A stretch of 64,000 nucleotides of DNA from Pedobacter cryoconitis (GTDB lineage Bacteria > Bacteroidota > Bacteroidia > Sphingobacteriales > Sphingobacteriaceae): NCBI RefSeq assembly GCF_014207135.1, contig NZ_JACHCC010000007.1:62001-126000 (forward strand), given 5' to 3'. This document shows positions 17,183-31,404 of the stretch, piece by piece. Below the pieces are notes generated by a model. That model saw nothing but the letters and a program-made list of their open reading frames with translations, was not told the DNA's origin and ran no database searches. Numbering within the stretch: position 1 is the stretch's first letter; every line of letters starts with the position of its first letter. Both the position numbers and the translations under genes were made by a program.

Positions 17183-20100
17183 CTATTTCTTGAAGGCTCT
17201 GATCAGTGTGATATAACCTTTAAAGATCTGCCAGTCACCATTTCCACCTTTGGCTTTGACTTTCAACAGGTAGTAATAAGTACCTTCATTGAGTCCTTCA
17301 CCTGTCCAGGTGTTCTGGTAATTGTTTTGTCTGAAGACTTCATTACCCCAACGGTTGACAATGCTTAATTCATTATCACCGTACTGGTCGAGACCTCTGA
17401 TTTCAAAAGTATCGTTGCGTCCGTCCCCGTTAGGTGTGAACAGATTCGGGATCTTGATCTCAAAGAAGCTGACTGTGATGGCAACATTGGCGACATTAGT
17501 CAGATAACCATACATATCCCGTACCTGATAAGTGAAATTGTCAGGTCCCGTATATCCCGGATCCGGCGTATAGGTAATGGTTCCATCACTGTTGACTATC
17601 ACTTTACCATGTGCAGGCTGGGTGATGACTACAACCGTTGCTTTATCAAAGCTTGAAGAGCCCGGATTATCATTGGCCAGTACATCCACACGAACCGGCG
17701 AGTTGGCATTGGTCTGTGCCTGGTCATCATTGGCCACTGGCGATTTGGTAACCACAATGACTGTTGGGTTAGTGTTGGTAGCATCAGTACCAGAGACGGC
17801 GGTTACTGTCGCTCCTGAAGGAGTGATGGCTTTGGCAATCGCGGTATTGGTTACCTTTCCAGCATCTTTATCTGCCTGGGTTAAGGTATATAGCTGCGTG
17901 ATTGAAGCTGAAGCTCCTGGTAGAAGTCCTCCACCAACATCGATGGTTCTGTTGACTATACCCAGTTTGGCATCACTGAAAGTGACAGGGTTCAGGGTGA
18001 CATTGCCCAGATTTTGTACCGTAAAGGTATATGTGATCTGGTTTCCGCTGAATACCCCTGTTTTAACCAGTGACAGGCCTCCTGAAGGCGTGATGGCTAC
18101 TACTGTTGGTGTATCATTAGTGGCATCCGTACCTGAAATGTCTGTTGCCGTAGCCCCGCCAGCAGCTGTTGCTTTCACATTGGCAGTATTGGTTACATTT
18201 CCAGCGTTTTTATCTGCCTGGGTTAAGGTGTACACCTGGGTTACAGTTACTGAAGCACCAGGAGTAAGACCAGTACCGACATTCACTGGCAGGTTGGTAA
18301 CACCTAGTTTGGCATCATTGAGCAGTACAGTTGTGAAAGTCACATTGCCTGTATTCTGCACGACAAAAGTATAAGTGATGCTATTGTTATCTGTACTGAT
18401 GACCCCGGTTTTTACGAGTGTTACCGCTGGTTTTGGAGTCAGTACAATCACCGTTGCATCATCAGGGGTAGGGGTATTCGGATCATCAGATTTCGGTTTG
18501 TCCACCGGATTACCTGAAGGATCAGTACCTTTTGCACTGGCCTGGTTGCTGTAAGTACCACCATCCAGGTCTCCTTGCGTTAAAGTATGTTTAGCGGTTA
18601 CTGTGCTACTTGCTCCCGGAGCGAGTGTGACAATATTGGCTGGTGTGATACTACCTGCATCTGCTCCCGGATCTGCGACCACGATATTACTTAAAGTGAC
18701 GTTTCCGGTATTGGTGGCAACGATGGTATAAGTAATAACATCACCTGCTTTGCTACCAGTATTGTTGGCTACTTTAGTCAGGGTCATCGAGGTAACCGGT
18801 GTAATGACAACTACTGTTGCATCATCAGGGGTAGGGGTATTCGGATCATCAGATTTCGGTTTGTCCACCGGATTACCTGAAGGATCAGTACCTTTTGCAC
18901 TAGCCTGGTTGCTGAATTTACCTCCATCTATGTCAGCCTGGGTTAAAGTATGTTTGGCAGTGACTGTGGCGCTTGCTCCCGGAGCTAGTGTCACAATGTT
19001 TGCCGGCGTAATACTACCTGCATCTGCTCCTGGATCTGCGACCACAATATTACTCAAGGTGACGTTTCCGGTATTGGTGGCTACGATGGTATAAGTAATG
19101 ACATCCCCAGCTTTAGTACCCGTGTTGTTGGCTACTTTAGTCAGAGTCATGGCCGGTGTTCCTGGTGTTATCGTAATGGTGAAAGTCTGAGGAGCCGATT
19201 GATCTACTCCGCCATTGGCTGTTCCACCATTGTCTTTCAGGATGACCGTTACAGTCACTGTTCCCGTTGCTCCAAAAGCAGGAGTGTAGGTCAGTGTACC
19301 ATCCGGGGCAATCGCTGGCTGGGTAGTGAACAGTGCATTATTGGCGTTGGTGACGATGAAGTTAACCAGTTGACTGGATTCATTGGCTGGTCCCGGACTG
19401 ATTGCAGTTGCCCATCCCGGAATGGTTTGTGCACCTGCGTATTGTAGTACAGTCTGATCTGCCCCTTTGACAAATGATGGTGCATCATTGACAGGTATTA
19501 CAGTCAATGTTAAAGTACTGGTTGCAGATCCTCCTTGTCCGTCAATGACAGTATAAGTGATGACCGGAACAGGACCGTTATAATCCTGAGCAGGCACGAA
19601 GGTATAACCACCGTCACTGCCCAGAGTGATGGTTCCTACTCCTGCGATCAGTACCGGGTTACCTGGTGTCTGATCGCCAGCGATTCCAGCGATAGTAAAT
19701 TTGCTGACTGACAATGTATTATTGTCGACATCGGTGTCGTTTGCTAAAACACCATTAGCCGCAGTCACAATTAAAGTCTGATCTTCCAATAAAGTATTGG
19801 TATCAGGATTAGCTACCGGATCACTGTTGACCACTGATACTGTTGCAATCGCAGTATTATTCGTTAAGAACGGATCTGTTTCATTACCCGATACCACTGC
19901 TGTGGTCTGGTAAGGTCCACCGACAATCAGCGTAGCCTGGATGGTTAAGGTGGTTGTACCACCATTAGCCAGGTTACCAATGGTCCATAATCCCGAAGCC
20001 GGATCATAAGTGCCCGTTGTTGCAGACTGACTGGTGATCTGGTAACCGGCTGGCAACAGGTCGGTGACTTTAACCCCAGTGGCATTACTAGGCCCATTGT

Positions 20101-23100
20101 TTTTCACCTGAACGGTAAAGGTCACTGGCTGTCCGACTTTTTGTAAAGCCTGGTTAACGGTATTGGTTACACTCAGGTCAGTGACTGCCTCTACCGTTGT
20201 ATTAACCGGTGGAGTTGTTTGTGGTACTGTACCAGGTTCTGCCGGGGTCACAGTTGCTGTATTCTGAATAGCAGCAGTTGTACCCGCAGGTAAAGAACCC
20301 GTAACTACAATGGTAATGGTATTGGCATTTCCCGCTGGGATGTTCGCCGTTACACTCACATTGTTGCCGGTTCCTGTAGTTCCGCTGGTTACCGTGGCAG
20401 TACCAGCTGCGGTGGCTGTCCAGCTGACACCAGTCAGTCCGGCTGGCACAGCATCAGTAATGACAGCCGCGATTGCATCACTGGTACTTGTATTTACGGT
20501 AGTAATGATATATTGAACTGTTGTTCCTGCTGTAGCGTTAGCAGGACCAGATTTGGTAATGTTGAGGATTGGTACCCTGCTGACAGTGGTAGTCACTGAA
20601 GAACTCACCGGCGTTACTCCAGCTTCCGCAGGCGTTGCAGTAGCCGTATTGGTGATGCTGGTGTTGAGGTTGGCAGGGACAATACCACTGACATTGATGG
20701 TAATGATATTACCAGCTCCAGCCGGTATATTTCCTGTTAAGGCGATATTGCTGGTGGTGCCCGAAGTTGTTCCACTCAGGGTTGCTGTTCCTGTGGTGGT
20801 TGCTGTCCAGTTGATACCAGTAAGCTGAGCAGGAATGACATCCGAGATGGCCAGTCCTATAGCATCCCCGGTACCCTGGTTATTGACTGTAATCAGGTAA
20901 TTGATGGCTGCACCTGCAACCACATTAGCCGGACCAGTTTTCACGATATTAATCACTGGTTTTCTGCTGACTACTGTGACCACTGGTACTGTAGTTGTCG
21001 GTGTACTTCCTGTTTCGGTAGGGGTTACAGTAGCAGTATTGGTCAGTGTACCATTAAATGCAGGGTTGACTGTTCCTTTGACCTGAATGATCAGCGCATC
21101 TCCTGGAGCAGTCGTTAAATTGGCATTGGTTGCTATGGTGTTTGAATTACCCGAGCTGGCGCCAGTAAGTACCGCATTTCCTGTGGTCAGTGCTGTCCAT
21201 TGTACATTGATAATATCCGCCTGTACCAGATCGGAGATAGCTGCATTGAGGGCAGTACTTGGGCCACTGTTGATGACCGTGATCTGGTAATCAATTTCCT
21301 GCCCGGCCAATAGTGTTGCCGGACCAGATTTGGTAATCGAGAGATTGACCACCGGTTTAACCACAGTACTTACTGTCGAGGTCACCGGGGTGATTCCAGG
21401 TTCAGAAGGAGTGGCTACCGCCTGATTGGTCAGGGTGTTATTGAAAGTAGGGTCAATGGTGCCAGTAATGGTGACGGTGATGGCCGCACCTACCGGAACA
21501 TTGACATTGGCAGTCATCTGGTTTCCTGTTCCTGTAGCTCCCGAATTGACCACTGCGGCACCTGTTGCTGTTGTTGTCCAGGTTACATTTTGTACAGCTG
21601 CAGGAACCAGGTCGGAGATGGCTGTATTTACCGCATCCGAAGGTCCAGCATTGCTGAGGTTCAGTGTATAAGTGATCTGTTGACCGCTGGCGGCAGTAGC
21701 CGGACCAGATTTGACAAGTACAAGTCCAGGAGTTCTGGTCAGAGCGGTCGTCACTTGGTTGGAATTTACTGGCGGGTTACCCGGTTCTGTTGGGGTAACT
21801 GTGGCCGTGTTCACGATATCAGCGGTAGCAGAAGAAGGGATGGTACCAGTAATGGTGATCAGTACCCTTGCATTGACTGCCCCTGGGATATTGGCTACGA
21901 CATTCAGCGCATTACCAGTTCCGGTGGCACCTGTAGTGATTGCCGCGCCGTTTTGCGCACTGGCTGTCCAGCTTACATTTTGCAGGATGGCAGGGATCGC
22001 ATCGGTGATGGCCGCTGCAGTCGCATTACTTGGACCTGCATTGGTTACTTCCAGTGTATAAGTAATTGGCAGACCAGGGCTGGTTGAAGCCGGTCCCGAT
22101 TTACGGATACTGATAGCTGTAACCTTGCTGACTACTGTGTTGACCGTAGGTGAGGTTACTGCAGGATTCACGCCAATCTGAGCAGAAGCCGTATTGGTCA
22201 TTGTGCCTGTAAAGGCAGGATCTACAGTACCGGTAACATTTATAGTAATAATATTACCTGCACCCTGTGGAATATTAGCAGTGACTACCGGATTTGTAGT
22301 ACCTGTAGTAGGCGTAGAGGTGATCGCTGCAGTGCCTGAACTGGTAGCTGTCCAGGTGTAATTAATTAACTGGGCTGGCAGCGGATCAGTAATGTTAACC
22401 GCTGTTGCATCACTTGGTCCGTTATTACTTACCTGGATCACATAATGTACCTGCTGACCAGCTACAGCAGTCTGAGGACCGCTTTTCGATACTTGCAGTG
22501 TAGGGTTATTAGTGACAGTTGTTGTCACGGTTGCTGTATTATTTGCTAAGTTATAATCAGCTAAACCAGCAGGCAGAACCAGGCTGGCATTATTGATAAT
22601 AGGTGATGCAACTGTATTAGACGGAACAGTACCATTGATGGTAATCAGTATATAATTACTGTTGTCACCACCAGGGATATTACCAATGGTTTGAACAGTG
22701 TTACTGTTTCCGGATGTGCCGGATGTGATGGTAGCGGTACCTACGACAGTTGCTGTCCAGTTGTTCACCGTTACACTTGCAGGAACCACATCATTAATGG
22801 TTAAACCAGTCGCATCTACAGTACCATTGTTAAATACCTTTAACGTATAACTGATATGATCTCCTGCAGCCACACTTTGAGGACCTTGTTTTTCGACACG
22901 CAGATCTGTTGATTTATTAACAGAGGTAACCACAGAACTTGAATGTGTTGCCCCGGCTACAACAGTCACTGTGTTCGTGAATGAGGCTCCTGCACTAGGA
23001 AGCACGGTTCCGTTTACTATAATTTCGATAGCATTAGATGATCCTGCATCTATATCTGCAGATGGTATACTAATCGTATTGGTTGTACCAGTAACTACAT

Positions 23101-26100
23101 TATTCGGTATACCAGCTATTTTTGAAGCATAAAGTGCAGTCGCAGTCCAGTTTGTTACGCTAACATCAGCCGGAACAATATCGTTTATACTTGCACCGGT
23201 GATATTACCCAAACCTGAATTCGTTACGATAATTCTATAAGAAATCGGATCACCTACATTTGCTGTTGCAGGTCCGGATTTGGATACTCTGAAATCCGGA
23301 TTGTTGCTGATTGTAGTAGGTAATACCGCTGTATTGTTTGATGTCTGAGGATCAGGGACGGTACTGTTAGCTGTTGCTGTATTTGGCATTGAAGTGCCAT
23401 CAGCGAGTGCCGGATCTACATTTCCCGAAACCATCACTGTAACCAGTCCTGTACCAGAAGGTATATTAGCAGTCAGATTCACATTTCCATTTCCATTTGG
23501 AACTGAAGCCGTAGCGCCACCCGAAGTAGTTACTGTCCATGTCGGGTTTAGAACGCCAGCCGGCAGATTGTCCACAATCACTGTTCCTACTGCGGTACTT
23601 GGTCCTGCATTACTGATACTCAATTCATATTGTATCATTTCTCCCGCGCCCACATTGGCAGGTCCTGATTTTACAATCCTTACGTTAGCCGAAGCTGAAG
23701 TTGTGGTTGTTACAGTACTCGTTACAGGAGTAGGATTAGTAACTCCTGCAGGCGGTGTAATACTTGCCGTATTGGTAATGGATGCATTGGCATTAAATAA
23801 AGGATCAAGAGTTCCTGTTATTGTGATAGTCAGTGCATCCTGTCCGTTTGCTTTTAAATTAGCCAGAAGATCTACATTGCCTGATCCACTTAATAAATTG
23901 GCACCTGCAGAGCCCGATGCCGTTACTGTCCATGACGGGCCTAAAATACTGGTTGGGATAACATCCTGTACCCTTGCTCCAGTTACATCACTCGGGCCTG
24001 AATTGCTGACCTGGATTGTATAAGTAACCGGCTGACCAGCAACAGCTGTTGAGGGACCAGATTTAAGAATAACCAGATTAGATGTTTTGGTTACTCCGGT
24101 AGTTACTGTATTTGAAGTGACAGGATTATTGCCCGGTTCCGAAGGTGTAACTGTTGCGGCATTACTGATTGATGTTCCTGAGAAAGCAGGATTTAGTGTG
24201 CCGGTAATCATCACATTCACATGATTAGCTGCACCCGCAGGAATACTTCCGGTTACACTCACTGCATTACCTGTTCCTGAAGTACTGGTCACAGTTGCAG
24301 TTCCGGTTACTGTTGCGGTCCAGGTTACATTAGTTAAAGCTGCGGCAACCTGATCTGTGATGACAGCTGCCAACGCATTACTTGGCCCATTATTGGATAT
24401 GGTCAGATTATAAACTACGTTTCCACCCGCATCTACTGTTGCAGGCCCTGTTTTACTAATGATTAATGCACTTTTATTTCCAACAGTAGTATTTACTGTA
24501 TTTGAATTTACCGGACTGATACCAGGCTCCGAAGGAGTTGCTGTCGCGGTATTGGTGATGACTGTATTTGCCTGTGCAGAGCCTAACTGACCTGTAACTG
24601 TAATTTGAATGTTGTTGGTATTACCCACATTTAAATTGCCAGTTACACTGATATTGTTGCCTGTTCCAGTTCCGGTAACAACTGATGAAGTTCCCGAAGC
24701 AGCGGCTGTCCAGGTTACGTTGGTTAATGCAGCAGGTACAGCATCAGTGATGACCAGTGCGGTTGCATTGGATGGACCATTGTTTACTGCGTTGAGTACA
24801 TAAGTCACGGTTTCCCCTGCATTAGCTGTTGTAGGGCCCATTTTGGTAAGTGAGACAGAAGGCGTTTTGGTGATGGTGGTAATTACCGGACCCGCAGTCT
24901 GTGGTACAGCCCCTGTTTCAGCAGGAGTGACTGTGGCACTGTTGCTGATATTAGCTGTAGCCGCCGGGTTTACTGTTCCGGTAATGGTGATCAGGATCTG
25001 ATCGGTACTGTTTCCACCAATATTACCCGTTACACTGAGATTATTTCCTGTACCTGTGGCCCCAGCGGTTACTGTGGCAGTACCGCTAGTTGTGGTTGTC
25101 CAGCTTGGGTTGAGGATACTGGCTGGAATAGCATCCGTAATTACCGATGCAATGGCATTGGCCTGGCTGATGTTTTTGACCGCAATAGTATAGGTGATGG
25201 CCTGTCCTGCACTGAGTGAGGCCGGCCCATTTTTCTGAATACTTAATACCGGGATACGGGTTACATTGGTTGTGGCCGTAGCCGATGCAGGACTGGTACC
25301 TGTTTCAGCTGGTGTCACTGTCGCTGTATTGGTCAGTGTACCGCTAAAACCAGCGGCTACTTTACCAGTCACGGTAATGGTGATCTGATTGCCAGTTCCT
25401 GCAGCGACATTACCATTGATGCTGATGGTGTTTCCGGTACCTGTCAAGGCTCCGGTTACCTGCGCATTTCCAGCGGTTGTTGCAGTCCAGTTAACCCCTG
25501 TAATGGTAGCCGGTACAGCATCAGCGATGGCCAGGTTTAAGGCATCGGATGCACTGGTATTGGTTACATTCAGGGTATAGGTAATAGTTTCGCCGGCATT
25601 GATAGCTGCAGGCCCATTTTTAGTGATCGAGACTACTGGTGTTCTGCTGGCAATGGTATTGACCGTTGAGCTGGGGGAAGGGCTGTTCGGCTCAGTAGCC
25701 GTTACCGAAGCGGTGTTTGAAATGGTACCATTGAGAGCCGGATCAGATTTACCAGTGATGGTAAAGATGATTTTATTAGCAGCTCCTGCAGGTATGTTTG
25801 CTCTTGCATCCAGTGTATTTCCAGTACCTGTAGCGCCCGAGGTAATGGTAGCTGCTCCTTGTACCACCGAAGTCCAGGTTGTATTTAAGATACTGGCCGG
25901 GATGGCATCCTGAACATGTGCAGCGATGGCATCACTTGGTCCGTTATTTCCTACGGTGACGGTATAGGTCACATTATTTCCTGAATTGATTACAGGAGTT
26001 ACACTTTTGACAATGGTTAAACCCGACTGCGCGGTAATGGTTGTATTGACTGCAGTCGAGGTTACCGGCGTAGTTCCTGGTTCAGCAGGGGTAGCTGTTG

Positions 26101-29100
26101 CGGTATTGGTGAGTGTACCCGAAGCATTGGATGCAATGGTACCAGAAACGACAATCTGGATGGTACTTCCAGTGGCGAAGTTGGCATTGACATTGATTGC
26201 GTTGCCTGTTCCAGTGGCACCACTGTTGATCAGCGCTGTTCCAGCGGTAGTGGTCGCTGTCCAGCTGACCCCAGTAATGGCGGCAGGAACTGCATCGGTG
26301 AGTACGGTGTTTACACTATTTGAAGGGCCATTGTTTTTGGCAGTAATGGTATAGACAATGGTATTTCCCGCTAATGCTGTAGCCTGGCCACTTTTGGTGA
26401 TGGTGAAAGCCGGTACTTTGGTGACTGTGGTTACAGCCTGTGCATTGACCGGTGTACTACCAGGTTCCTGTGGTGTAGCGATGGCATTGTTGGTAATGTT
26501 TCCGGCAAATGCAGGATCAATAGTACCAGTGATCACGACCAGTACTTTGTTGGAAGTACCGGCAGGGACATTGGCTGTAACGTTGACATTGTTTCCTGTG
26601 CCGGTAGCTCCTGTAGTTACTGCCGCTGTACCGACTACTTGAGTGGTCCAGCTGACATTGGATAATGTGGCAGGTACTGCATCGGCAATTTGTACACCAG
26701 TAGCATTACTAGGTCCATTGTTTGATATGGCTACCTGATAGGTAATCTGATTACCAGCTGTGGCCGTAGAAGGTCCTGTTTTAGTGACTACGACACCCGA
26801 GGTACTGGTGATATTGGAATTGACTGTAGAGTTACTACCTGTTCCGGCAGGTTCTGCCGGGGTTACTGTGGCGGTATTACTGATACTTCCGGTCGCTCCA
26901 GGATTGACGGTACCAGTAATGGTTACCGATATGGTATTGGCCGCACCGGCAGGGATGTTGGCGGTAAGGCTTACATTATTTCCTGTACCCGTAGCACCAG
27001 TAGTGATGGCAGCTGCCCCAGCTACCGTACTTGTCCAGCTGACATTGGTTAAAGCGGCAGGGACTATATCGGTGATGCTGGCACCGACTGCATTACTGCT
27101 GCCGGTATTGGCAATGTTGAGGGTATAGGAGGCGACATTACCTGCAGTTAACCCTGCTGCACCGAGTTTGGTGATGGTGAGTACTGGTTTACTGGTAATG
27201 TTTGTGATGACTGTTGAAGTATTGTTTCCTGGTGTAGGATCCGTGATTCCCGGAGGGCTGGTCACTGTGGCTGTATTGGTCAGCGTACCTGTTGCCCCTG
27301 GAGCTACCGTACCAGTAATGGTTAAGGTAGTTGATTGTCCGGAGGCCAAAGTAAGGCCAGTCCAGTTTCCATTAGCGCTGGTATAGGTTCCTGCAGCAGG
27401 GCTGTATACTGGATTGTTAAATCCAGCGGGCAGGTTATCTGTTAAGGTCAGTACATCAGCAGCGGCGAGTGTACTAGGGCCGTTATTGGTTAAAGTAATG
27501 GTATAAGTTAAAGCATTACCAGCGGTAGCTGTTGTCGGGCTTGCTGTTTTGACAACACCAAAATCGATGACCCTGCTGATGGTACCAACGTCAGTTGCTG
27601 TATTATTTCCTGGTGTAGGATCGGTTACTCCGGTAGGAGGGGCTACAGTCACGGTATTGCTGAGTGAACCACTGGCAGTAGGCGCTACAGTACCTGTAAT
27701 GGTGAGTGTAGCAGTTTGTCCTGAGGTCAAAGTGAGTCCTGTCCAGTTTCCATTAGAGCTGGTATAAGTACCTGCCGAAGGGACAAAAGAGCTGGCAGTG
27801 AATCCGGCAGGGAGGTTATCGGTTAAGGTAACCACATCAGCAGCGAGTAGGGTACCAGGTCCATTATTGCTCAGGGTGATGGTATAGGTTACGGTTTGTC
27901 CTGCCACAGGTGGTTTAGGGACCGAAGTTTTGGTTACGCCCAGGTCAATGACCCTGCTTACCGGTGTGGTAATGGTTGCAGTATTGTTTCCTGGTGTAGG
28001 ATCAGTCACTCCAGCAGGCACGACTACAGAAACGGTATTGCTGAGTGATCCTGTGGCATTCGCTGCAACAGTTCCGGCAATGGTTAAAGTGGTGCTTTGT
28101 CCTGAGGCTAAAGTGAGCCCTGTCCAGTTTCCATTTGAACTGGTATAGGTTCCTGTAGCTGGTGTATAGGTTGAAGCGGTGAATCCTGCTGGCAGATTAT
28201 CTACCACCTGGATAACATCAGCAGCCACCAGTGCACTAGGCCCACTATTGGTTAAAGTGATGGTATAAGTTAAGGCTTGTCCAGTAACCGCAGGGTTTGG
28301 TGAAGCGGTTTTGCTTACACCTAAATCCATTGATCTCGTTACCGCTGTGACATCCGTTCCTGTATTATTTCCAGGCGTAGGGTCTGTGATGCCAGTCGGT
28401 GGAGTTACCGTTGCTGTATTTGTCAGGTTACCGGCAGCAGCGCTTGCGTTTACTGTTCCAGCAATAACCAGGGTTGCACTTTGTCCATTGGCTAAAGTCA
28501 GGCCAGTCCAGTTTCCGTTTGAACTGGTATAAGTTCCTGCAGACGGGGTATAGCTCGAAGCCGTAAATCCTGCTGGCAGATTATCAACTACACTTACAAT
28601 ATCGCTGGCCAGTAAACTACTTATACCATTATTCTTCAGTGTTAAAGTATAGGTTAAAGTCTGTCCTGCAATAGCTGGTTTAGGGCTGGCCGATTTAGTT
28701 AAACTAAAATCGATCTGCCTGCTGACAGTTGTCGGTGTTGTTGCTGTATTATTCCCGGGTGTGGGGTCGGTAGTTCCCGTTGGTGGTGTCAATGTTACGG
28801 TATTACTTAAAGTACCTGCCGCAGACGGAGATGTTGTGCCAACAATAGTTAACGTAGTCGATTGTCCTGAGGCTAAAGTTAAACCCGTCCAGTTTCCGTT
28901 GCTGCTCGTATAAGTTCCATTTGCAGCAGTATAGCTGGTAGCGGTAAATCCGGCAGGTAAATTATCCACTACAGGTACGACATCGGTAGCCAGCAAACTG
29001 GTTGGGCCATTATTTGTCAAAGTAATTGTATAAGTCAAAGTCTGACCAGCAATTACCGTTGTAGGATTAGAAGTTTTGGTTACCCCCAGATCGAGTACGC

Positions 29101-31276
29101 GGCTGATATTTGTGGAAATTGTAGAAGTATTATTACCTGGCACCGGGTCGGTAATGCCGGGTGGGGTGGATACAGTAGCCGTATTACTCAGCGCGCCTGT
29201 TGCTGTAGCACTGACAGTTCCGGTAATAGTCAAAGTGGCCGACTGTCCAGATGCTAACGTGAGCCCGGTCCAGTTACCGTTACTACTGTTATAAGTTGTA
29301 CCGGCAGGAGCAGCTACATAAGAAGAAGCTGTAAATCCGGCTGGCAGGTTATCTGTTACATTGATCACATCCGTTGCCAGTATCGGACTTGGCCCGTTGT
29401 TGGTCAGATTGATGGTATAGGTTAAAGGACTGCCCGCAACTGCTGTTGCTGGTGTCGCTGTTTTGACGACGGCAAGATCGTATGGTGCAATAGGGACGGG
29501 TGTATTGGTCGCTGTATTATTGGCAGGAACCGGATCGTATTCAGCTGCCGTTACTGTAGCTGTATTTGCATAAGGACCGGTACCAAGTACTGTTGCATTA
29601 ATTACCAGTGTAGCATTTGCACCATTAGTAAGTGAACCAACACTCCAGACTCCGGTAGCAGAATTGTAAGTTCCTACGCTCGGTGTGCTTGATATATAAG
29701 TATAACCAGCAGGTAAAAGATCATTAACAGTGATGTTATTACCTGTTAATGGGCCATTGTTAAGCACTTTCACAGTAAAAGCTACATTACTGTTCACTCT
29801 TGGTGTAGCGTTATTTACTGTTTTAGTAATGGAAAGATCGTTTTGAAGAACAGTAGTTGAAACTGTTGCGGTATTATTTGTCAGATCGGGATCGGTGATA
29901 CCAGATGTTCCTACATTAAAAGTTGCGGTGTTACTGATGGTTCCGCCACTTGGGTAGCTATTAATTTTACCCACGATGGTAAATGTTCCTGTACTGTTTG
30001 CATCCAGGTTAACTGCAATATTCGATAAATTGGTATTGGAATATCCTGTCGCTGTATTTAAGGCATTCCCATTATTATTGAAAGTTACGCTTGTAACCTG
30101 AAAACCAGGAGGGAACTGACTCAGTGCATCGGTAAAGGTAAGTCCTTGTAAGTATGCCGGGGTCTGGTTGGTCGCATTAACTGTATAGGTTAGCTGATCT
30201 CCGACATTAGCGGTCAGTTTATCCACACTTTTAAGTACCCTTACTCCTCCAGGAGTTGTAACGATTAAATTTCTGATTTCGTGGTTGTTGTAACCACCAC
30301 CCGTAGATGAAGCAAATCCTATCTTAAGATTTGCTGGTACAGGTGTGAGCGTGGTTAACGTATATTGAAAGAGTTGTGTAAAGGCTCCATTAGGAGTAGT
30401 TGTCCAATTTACAGTTACCATATAGGTATTTGGAACGCCGGTAGGTACAATCTGTACCTGGACTCTTCTGTAAAACTGTGCATCTGTAGGTCTTGTTGCA
30501 ATTAGTGTTCCGTAACCAATTGGCAGTCCGAATGTTGCGTTTACATCAAGTCCAGCCAGATAGGTATTCGTAGTGGCTGCATTGGTAGTTGTCGGTCCCC
30601 TCAGTACCACCGAATTCGGTACTTGTCCCGGGCCTCCATTTCTTCCGTCATTTGGACTTGAATAGTTACCAAACTCATCCAGACCAAGCCCGATATATCC
30701 ACCCCCTAAACCGGTAATACCTGAACTTGTACTTGGGGCATAGCCTAATGAACCGCCGTTGGCACCTAGTTTAAAAGGTACTGATGCATCAAACAAAAAC
30801 ACGCCAATTCCGTCTGCACCTCCAAATGTAGGATTGGTTGGTCTCCAGGTTTTATATTCAAAATCTGCCAGAACACCAAGTGTAGATGGGAATGACTGAT
30901 TGATATAGGCATATCCAGCCTGGGTCAGGGCAGCAGGGGTAAGTCTGAGCCATCCCTGATTTGTGGGGTCTACACCTCCAGAGGTTAAGGTCGCATTCCC
31001 ACCAATAGTAATCCCTGTAACCGAACTCCCCATGAAACTCTGCGTAATCGTAAACTGGGCATTTGCCTGCAGACTGATAAACAGAAATAACAAAAAGAAA
31101 CATGCTCTTTGGAATTTGGAATGAAAGCTGATTTCTCTTTTTGACTGCGTATCTTCTGATCCTTCTCCGTAAGAGTCGATACACATTGAATTATTCCGGG
31201 ATTGTGGCTGATCCACGGGTGTATTTCGTGTTTTAAATAATGAGGAGGAGAGCGTGAGATTGTAGATTAGTTTCAT
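17183..31276 (-). CDS. giant T9SS-secreted adhesin A: lectin-like tip, DUF11 stalk, type B sorting domain
   Basis: 4697 residues. A long N-terminal extension (about 50 residues) precedes a hydrophobic signal ending QANAQ. Residues about 75-345 look like a bacterial L-type-lectin-like domain ([27 protein letters not shown]). Then come about 27 DUF11-type Ig-like domains (350-3815; recurrent KSGP...AGQ...YTL...NNGPS), a cadherin/VCBS-like domain (3815-3925), two copies of a DUF7507-like repeat (4040-4280), two further Ig-like repeats and a Big_9-like domain (DVLANDN). The last 90 residues are the type B (CHU_C) T9SS sorting domain ([28 protein letters not shown]). It is surface-exposed and probably a SprB-like adhesin. 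An internal methionine at residue 31 is an alternative start. Confidence 0.92.
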   Translation of the reverse strand: MKLIYNLTLSSSLFKTRNTPVDQPQSRNNSMCIDSYGEGSEDTQSKREISFHSKFQRACFFLLFLFISLQANAQFTITQSFMGSSVTGITIGGNATLTSGGVDPTNQGWLRLTPAALTQAGYAYINQSFPSTLGVLADFEYKTWRPTNPTFGGADGIGVFLFDASVPFKLGANGGSLGYAPSTSSGITGLGGGYIGLGLDEFGNYSSPNDGRNGGPGQVPNSVVLRGPTTTNAATTNTYLAGLDVNATFGLPIGYGTLIATRPTDAQFYRRVQVQIVPTGVPNTYMVTVNWTTTPNGAFTQLFQYTLTTLTPVPANLKIGFASSTGGGYNNHEIRNLIVTTPGGVRVLKSVDKLTANVGDQLTYTVNATNQTPAYLQGLTFTDALSQFPPGFQVTSVTFNNNGNALNTATGYSNTNLSNIAVNLDANSTGTFTIVGKINSYPSGGTISNTATFNVGTSGITDPDLTNNTATVSTTVLQNDLSITKTVNNATPRVNSNVAFTVKVLNNGPLTGNNITVNDLLPAGYTYISSTPSVGTYNSATGVWSVGSLTNGANATLVINATVLGTGPYANTATVTAAEYDPVPANNTATNTPVPIAPYDLAVVKTATPATAVAGSPLTYTINLTNNGPSPILATDVINVTDNLPAGFTASSYVAAPAGTTYNSSNGNWTGLTLASGQSATLTITGTVSATATGALSNTATVSTPPGITDPVPGNNTSTISTNISRVLDLGVTKTSNPTTVIAGQTLTYTITLTNNGPTSLLATDVVPVVDNLPAGFTATSYTAANGTYTSSNGNWTGLTLASGQSTTLTIVGTTSPSAAGTLSNTVTLTPPTGTTDPTPGNNTATTPTTVSRQIDFSLTKSASPKPAIAGQTLTYTLTLKNNGISSLLASDIVSVVDNLPAGFTASSYTPSAGTYTSSNGNWTGLTLANGQSATLVIAGTVNASAAAGNLTNTATVTPPTGITDPTPGNNTGTDVTAVTRSMDLGVSKTASPNPAVTGQALTYTITLTNSGPSALVAADVIQVVDNLPAGFTASTYTPATGTYTSSNGNWTGLTLASGQSTTLTIAGTVAANATGSLSNTVSVVVPAGVTDPTPGNNTATITTPVSRVIDLGVTKTSVPKPPVAGQTVTYTITLSNNGPGTLLAADVVTLTDNLPAGFTASSFVPSAGTYTSSNGNWTGLTLTSGQTATLTITGTVAPTASGSLSNTVTVAPPTGVTDPTPGNNTATDVGTISRVIDFGVVKTASPTTATAGNALTYTITLTNNGPSTLAAADVLTLTDNLPAGFNNPVYSPAAGTYTSANGNWTGLTLASGQSTTLTITGTVAPGATGTLTNTATVTSPPGITDPTPGNNTSTVITNITSKPVLTITKLGAAGLTAGNVASYTLNIANTGSSNAVGASITDIVPAALTNVSWTSTVAGAAAITTGATGTGNNVSLTANIPAGAANTISVTITGTVNPGATGSISNTATVTPAEPAGTGSNSTVNSNITSTSGVVVTKTGPSTATAGNQITYQVAISNNGPSNATGVQIADAVPATLSNVSWTTQVVGTAAVTTGATGTGNNVNVTANVPAGTSNKVLVVITGTIDPAFAGNITNNAIATPQEPGSTPVNAQAVTTVTKVPAFTITKSGQATALAGNTIVYTITAKNNGPSNSVNTVLTDAVPAAITGVSWTATTTAGTALINSGATGTGNAINVNANFATGSTIQIVVSGTIASNASGTLTNTATATPAEPGTTPVTSTAVNTTITAQSGLTIVKSVTPVINSGNNVTYTVTVGNNGPSDAIAAHVQDAIPASILNTTWTSVVQGAATITSGATGTGNTLDARANIPAGAANKIIFTITGKSDPALNGTISNTASVTATEPNSPSPSSTVNTIASRTPVVSITKNGPAAINAGETITYTLNVTNTSASDALNLAIADAVPATITGVNWTATTAGNAQVTGALTGTGNTISINGNVAAGTGNQITITVTGKVAAGFSGTLTNTATVTPAETGTSPASATATTNVTRIPVLSIQKNGPASLSAGQAITYTIAVKNISQANAIASVITDAIPASILNPSWTTTTSGTATVTAGATGTGNNLSVTGNIGGNSTDQILITITGTVNPAATANISNSATVTPAETGAVPQTAGPVITTITKTPSVSLTKMGPTTANAGETVTYVLNAVNNGPSNATALVITDAVPAALTNVTWTAAASGTSSVVTGTGTGNNISVTGNLNVGNTNNIQITVTGQLGSAQANTVITNTATATPSEPGISPVNSNTVNTTVGNKSALIISKTGPATVDAGGNVVYNLTISNNGPSNALAAVITDQVAAALTNVTWTATVTGTATVTSTSGTGNAVSVTGSIPAGAANHVNVMITGTLNPAFSGTSISNAATVTPSEPGNNPVTSNTVTTGVTKTSNLVILKSGPSTAVAGQPVTYTIQVSNSGPSDVTGARVQDVIPTSILGPSWTVTASGSAGANLLSGSGNVDLLANLKANGQDALTITITGTLDPLFNANASITNTASITPPAGVTNPTPVTSTVTTTTSASANVRIVKSGPANVGAGEMIQYELSISNAGPSTAVGTVIVDNLPAGVLNPTWTVTTSGGATASVPNGNGNVNLTANIPSGTGLVTVMVSGNVDPALADGTSMPNTATANSTVPDPQTSNNTAVLPTTISNNPDFRVSKSGPATANVGDPISYRIIVTNSGLGNITGASINDIVPADVSVTNWTATALYASKIAGIPNNVVTGTTNTISIPSADIDAGSSNAIEIIVNGTVLPSAGASFTNTVTVVAGATHSSSVVTSVNKSTDLRVEKQGPQSVAAGDHISYTLKVFNNGTVDATGLTINDVVPASVTVNNWTATVVGTATITSGTSGNSNTVQTIGNIPGGDNSNYILITINGTVPSNTVASPIINNASLVLPAGLADYNLANNTATVTTTVTNNPTLQVSKSGPQTAVAGQQVHYVIQVSNNGPSDATAVNITDPLPAQLINYTWTATSSGTAAITSTPTTGTTNPVVTANIPQGAGNIITINVTGTVDPAFTGTMTNTASAQIGVNPAVTSPTVNTVVSKVTAISIRKSGPASTSPGLPITYTLEVTNAGPSNATAAAITDAIPAILQNVSWTASAQNGAAITTGATGTGNALNVVANIPGAVNARVLITITGTIPSSATADIVNTATVTPTEPGNPPVNSNQVTTALTRTPGLVLVKSGPATAASGQQITYTLNLSNAGPSDAVNTAISDLVPAAVQNVTWTTTATGAAVVNSGATGTGNQMTANVNVPVGAAITVTITGTIDPTFNNTLTNQAVATPSEPGITPVTSTVSTVVKPVVNLSITKSGPATLLAGQEIDYQITVINSGPSTALNAAISDLVQADIINVQWTALTTGNAVLTGASSGNSNTIATNANLTTAPGDALIIQVKGTVNPAFNGTLTNTATVTPTETGSTPTTTVPVVTVVSRKPVINIVKTGPANVVAGAAINYLITVNNQGTGDAIGLAISDVIPAQLTGINWTATTTGTATLSGTTSGTTSNIALTGNIPAGAGNIITINVSGIVPANLNTSITNTATATPAEAGVTPVSSSVTTTVSRVPILNITKSGPANATAGTTVQYIITTVNTSTSDAIAAVITDAVPAGLTGVSWTATAAGTATVTSGTTGTGNNVSVTANIPAGNANTITIVVTGSLPAGTTAAIQNTATVTPAEPGTVPQTTPPVNTTVEAVTDLSVTNTVNQALQKVGQPVTFTVQVKNNGPSNATGVKVTDLLPAGYQITSQSATTGTYDPASGLWTIGNLANGGTTTLTIQATLIVGGPYQTTAVVSGNETDPFLTNNTAIATVSVVNSDPVANPDTNTLLEDQTLIVTAANGVLANDTDVDNNTLSVSKFTIAGIAGDQTPGNPVLIAGVGTITLGSDGGYTFVPAQDYNGPVPVITYTVIDGQGGSATSTLTLTVIPVNDAPSFVKGADQTVLQYAGAQTIPGWATAISPGPANESSQLVNFIVTNANNALFTTQPAIAPDGTLTYTPAFGATGTVTVTVILKDNGGTANGGVDQSAPQTFTITITPGTPAMTLTKVANNTGTKAGDVITYTIVATNTGNVTLSNIVVADPGADAGSITPANIVTLAPGASATVTAKHTLTQADIDGGKFSNQASAKGTDPSGNPVDKPKSDDPNTPTPDDATVVVITPVTSMTLTKVANNTGSKAGDVITYTIVATNTGNVTLSNIVVADPGADAGSITPANIVTLAPGASSTVTAKHTLTQGDLDGGTYSNQASAKGTDPSGNPVDKPKSDDPNTPTPDDATVIVLTPKPAVTLVKTGVISTDNNSITYTFVVQNTGNVTFTTVLLNDAKLGVTNLPVNVGTGLTPGASVTVTQVYTLTQADKNAGNVTNTANVKATAAGGATATDISGTDATNDTPTVVAITPSGGLSLVKTGVFSGNQITYTFTVQNLGNVTLNPVTFSDAKLGIVNRTIDVGGGLLPGASASITQLYTLTQADKDAGKVTNTAIAKAITPSGATVTAVSGTDATNTNPTVIVVTKSPVANDDQAQTNANSPVRVDVLANDNPGSSSFDKATVVVITQPAHGKVIVNSDGTITYTPDPGYTGPDNFTYQVRDMYGYLTNVANVAITVSFFEIKIPNLFTPNGDGRNDTFEIRGLDQYGDNELSIVNRWGNEVFRQNNYQNTWTGEGLNEGTYYYLLKVKAKGGNGDWQIFKGYITLIRAFKK
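18453..19178 (-). repeat. two tandem 363-bp (121-residue) repeats inside adhesin A
   Basis: The second unit begins at 18816, exactly 363 bp (121 codons) after the first. Both encode [23 protein letters not shown] and [20 protein letters not shown], with few differences. Cassette B has one copy (near 36677-37013), which accounts for nearly all of the length difference in this block. Confidence 0.9.
24480..28335 (-). repeat. near-identical adhesin block I, copy A
   Basis: Encodes DUF11 domains 6-15 of adhesin A and matches domains 4-13 of adhesin B (42330-46172) with few changes. It is bordered on one side by the diverged block 22125-24480 and on the other by the diverged N-terminal region. 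Boundaries were judged by eye. Confidence 0.8.
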
Positions 31277-31297
31277 AGAGTAAAACTTTTGATGCGT
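31261..31297 (-). repeat. leader/start-codon module, copy at adhesin A start
   Basis: On the minus strand ACGCAT, an A-rich stretch with AAAAGTTTTA, then the ATG and codons for MKLIY. The same module occurs at the two upstream small ORFs (31653-31690 and 49492-49528) and, weakly, at adhesin B (49206-49242). Confidence 0.6.
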
Positions 31298-31350
31298 GGT
31301 AGATTATTTAGCCCGTAAATCCCCATTGGAGTTGGCTTACAGGTTTTGCT

Positions 31351-31388
31351 CTACTGAAAAGGGAGAGTTAACTCTCTCTTTTCAGTAG
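31351..31388 (-). other. long hairpin between small ORF A and adhesin A
   Basis: A 19-bp inverted repeat, CTACTGAAAAG...CTTTTCAGTAG, with a single G-U or A-C mismatch depending on strand and essentially no loop beyond the central GTTAAC. No T-run follows on the minus strand. It lies between the small ORF stop (31405) and the adhesin start (31276), where an attenuator or RNA-processing element could act. Confidence 0.7.
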
Positions 31389-31404
31389 AATGATGTATAT
31401 AGTT

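Larger units (their letters stand above)
14096..22125 (-). repeat. near-identical duplicated block, copy A (OmpA gene, sprF gene, adhesin C-terminal third)
   Basis: By eye this stretch matches 32276-39990 almost base for base. It covers the OmpA-like gene, the PorP/SprF-like gene and the C-terminal part of the adhesin. The main differences are the intercistronic hairpins and one extra 363-bp repeat in copy A. The outer boundary near 22125 is where the two adhesin sequences abruptly diverge; it is approximate. Confidence 0.85.

Noticed and set aside
17577..31184. Many plus-strand open frames of 60-265 codons opposite adhesin A, at a rather regular spacing
   Set aside because: They follow the period of the DUF11 coding repeats, are low-complexity (Val/Pro/Ala-rich) and are antisense shadows of repetitive coding DNA.
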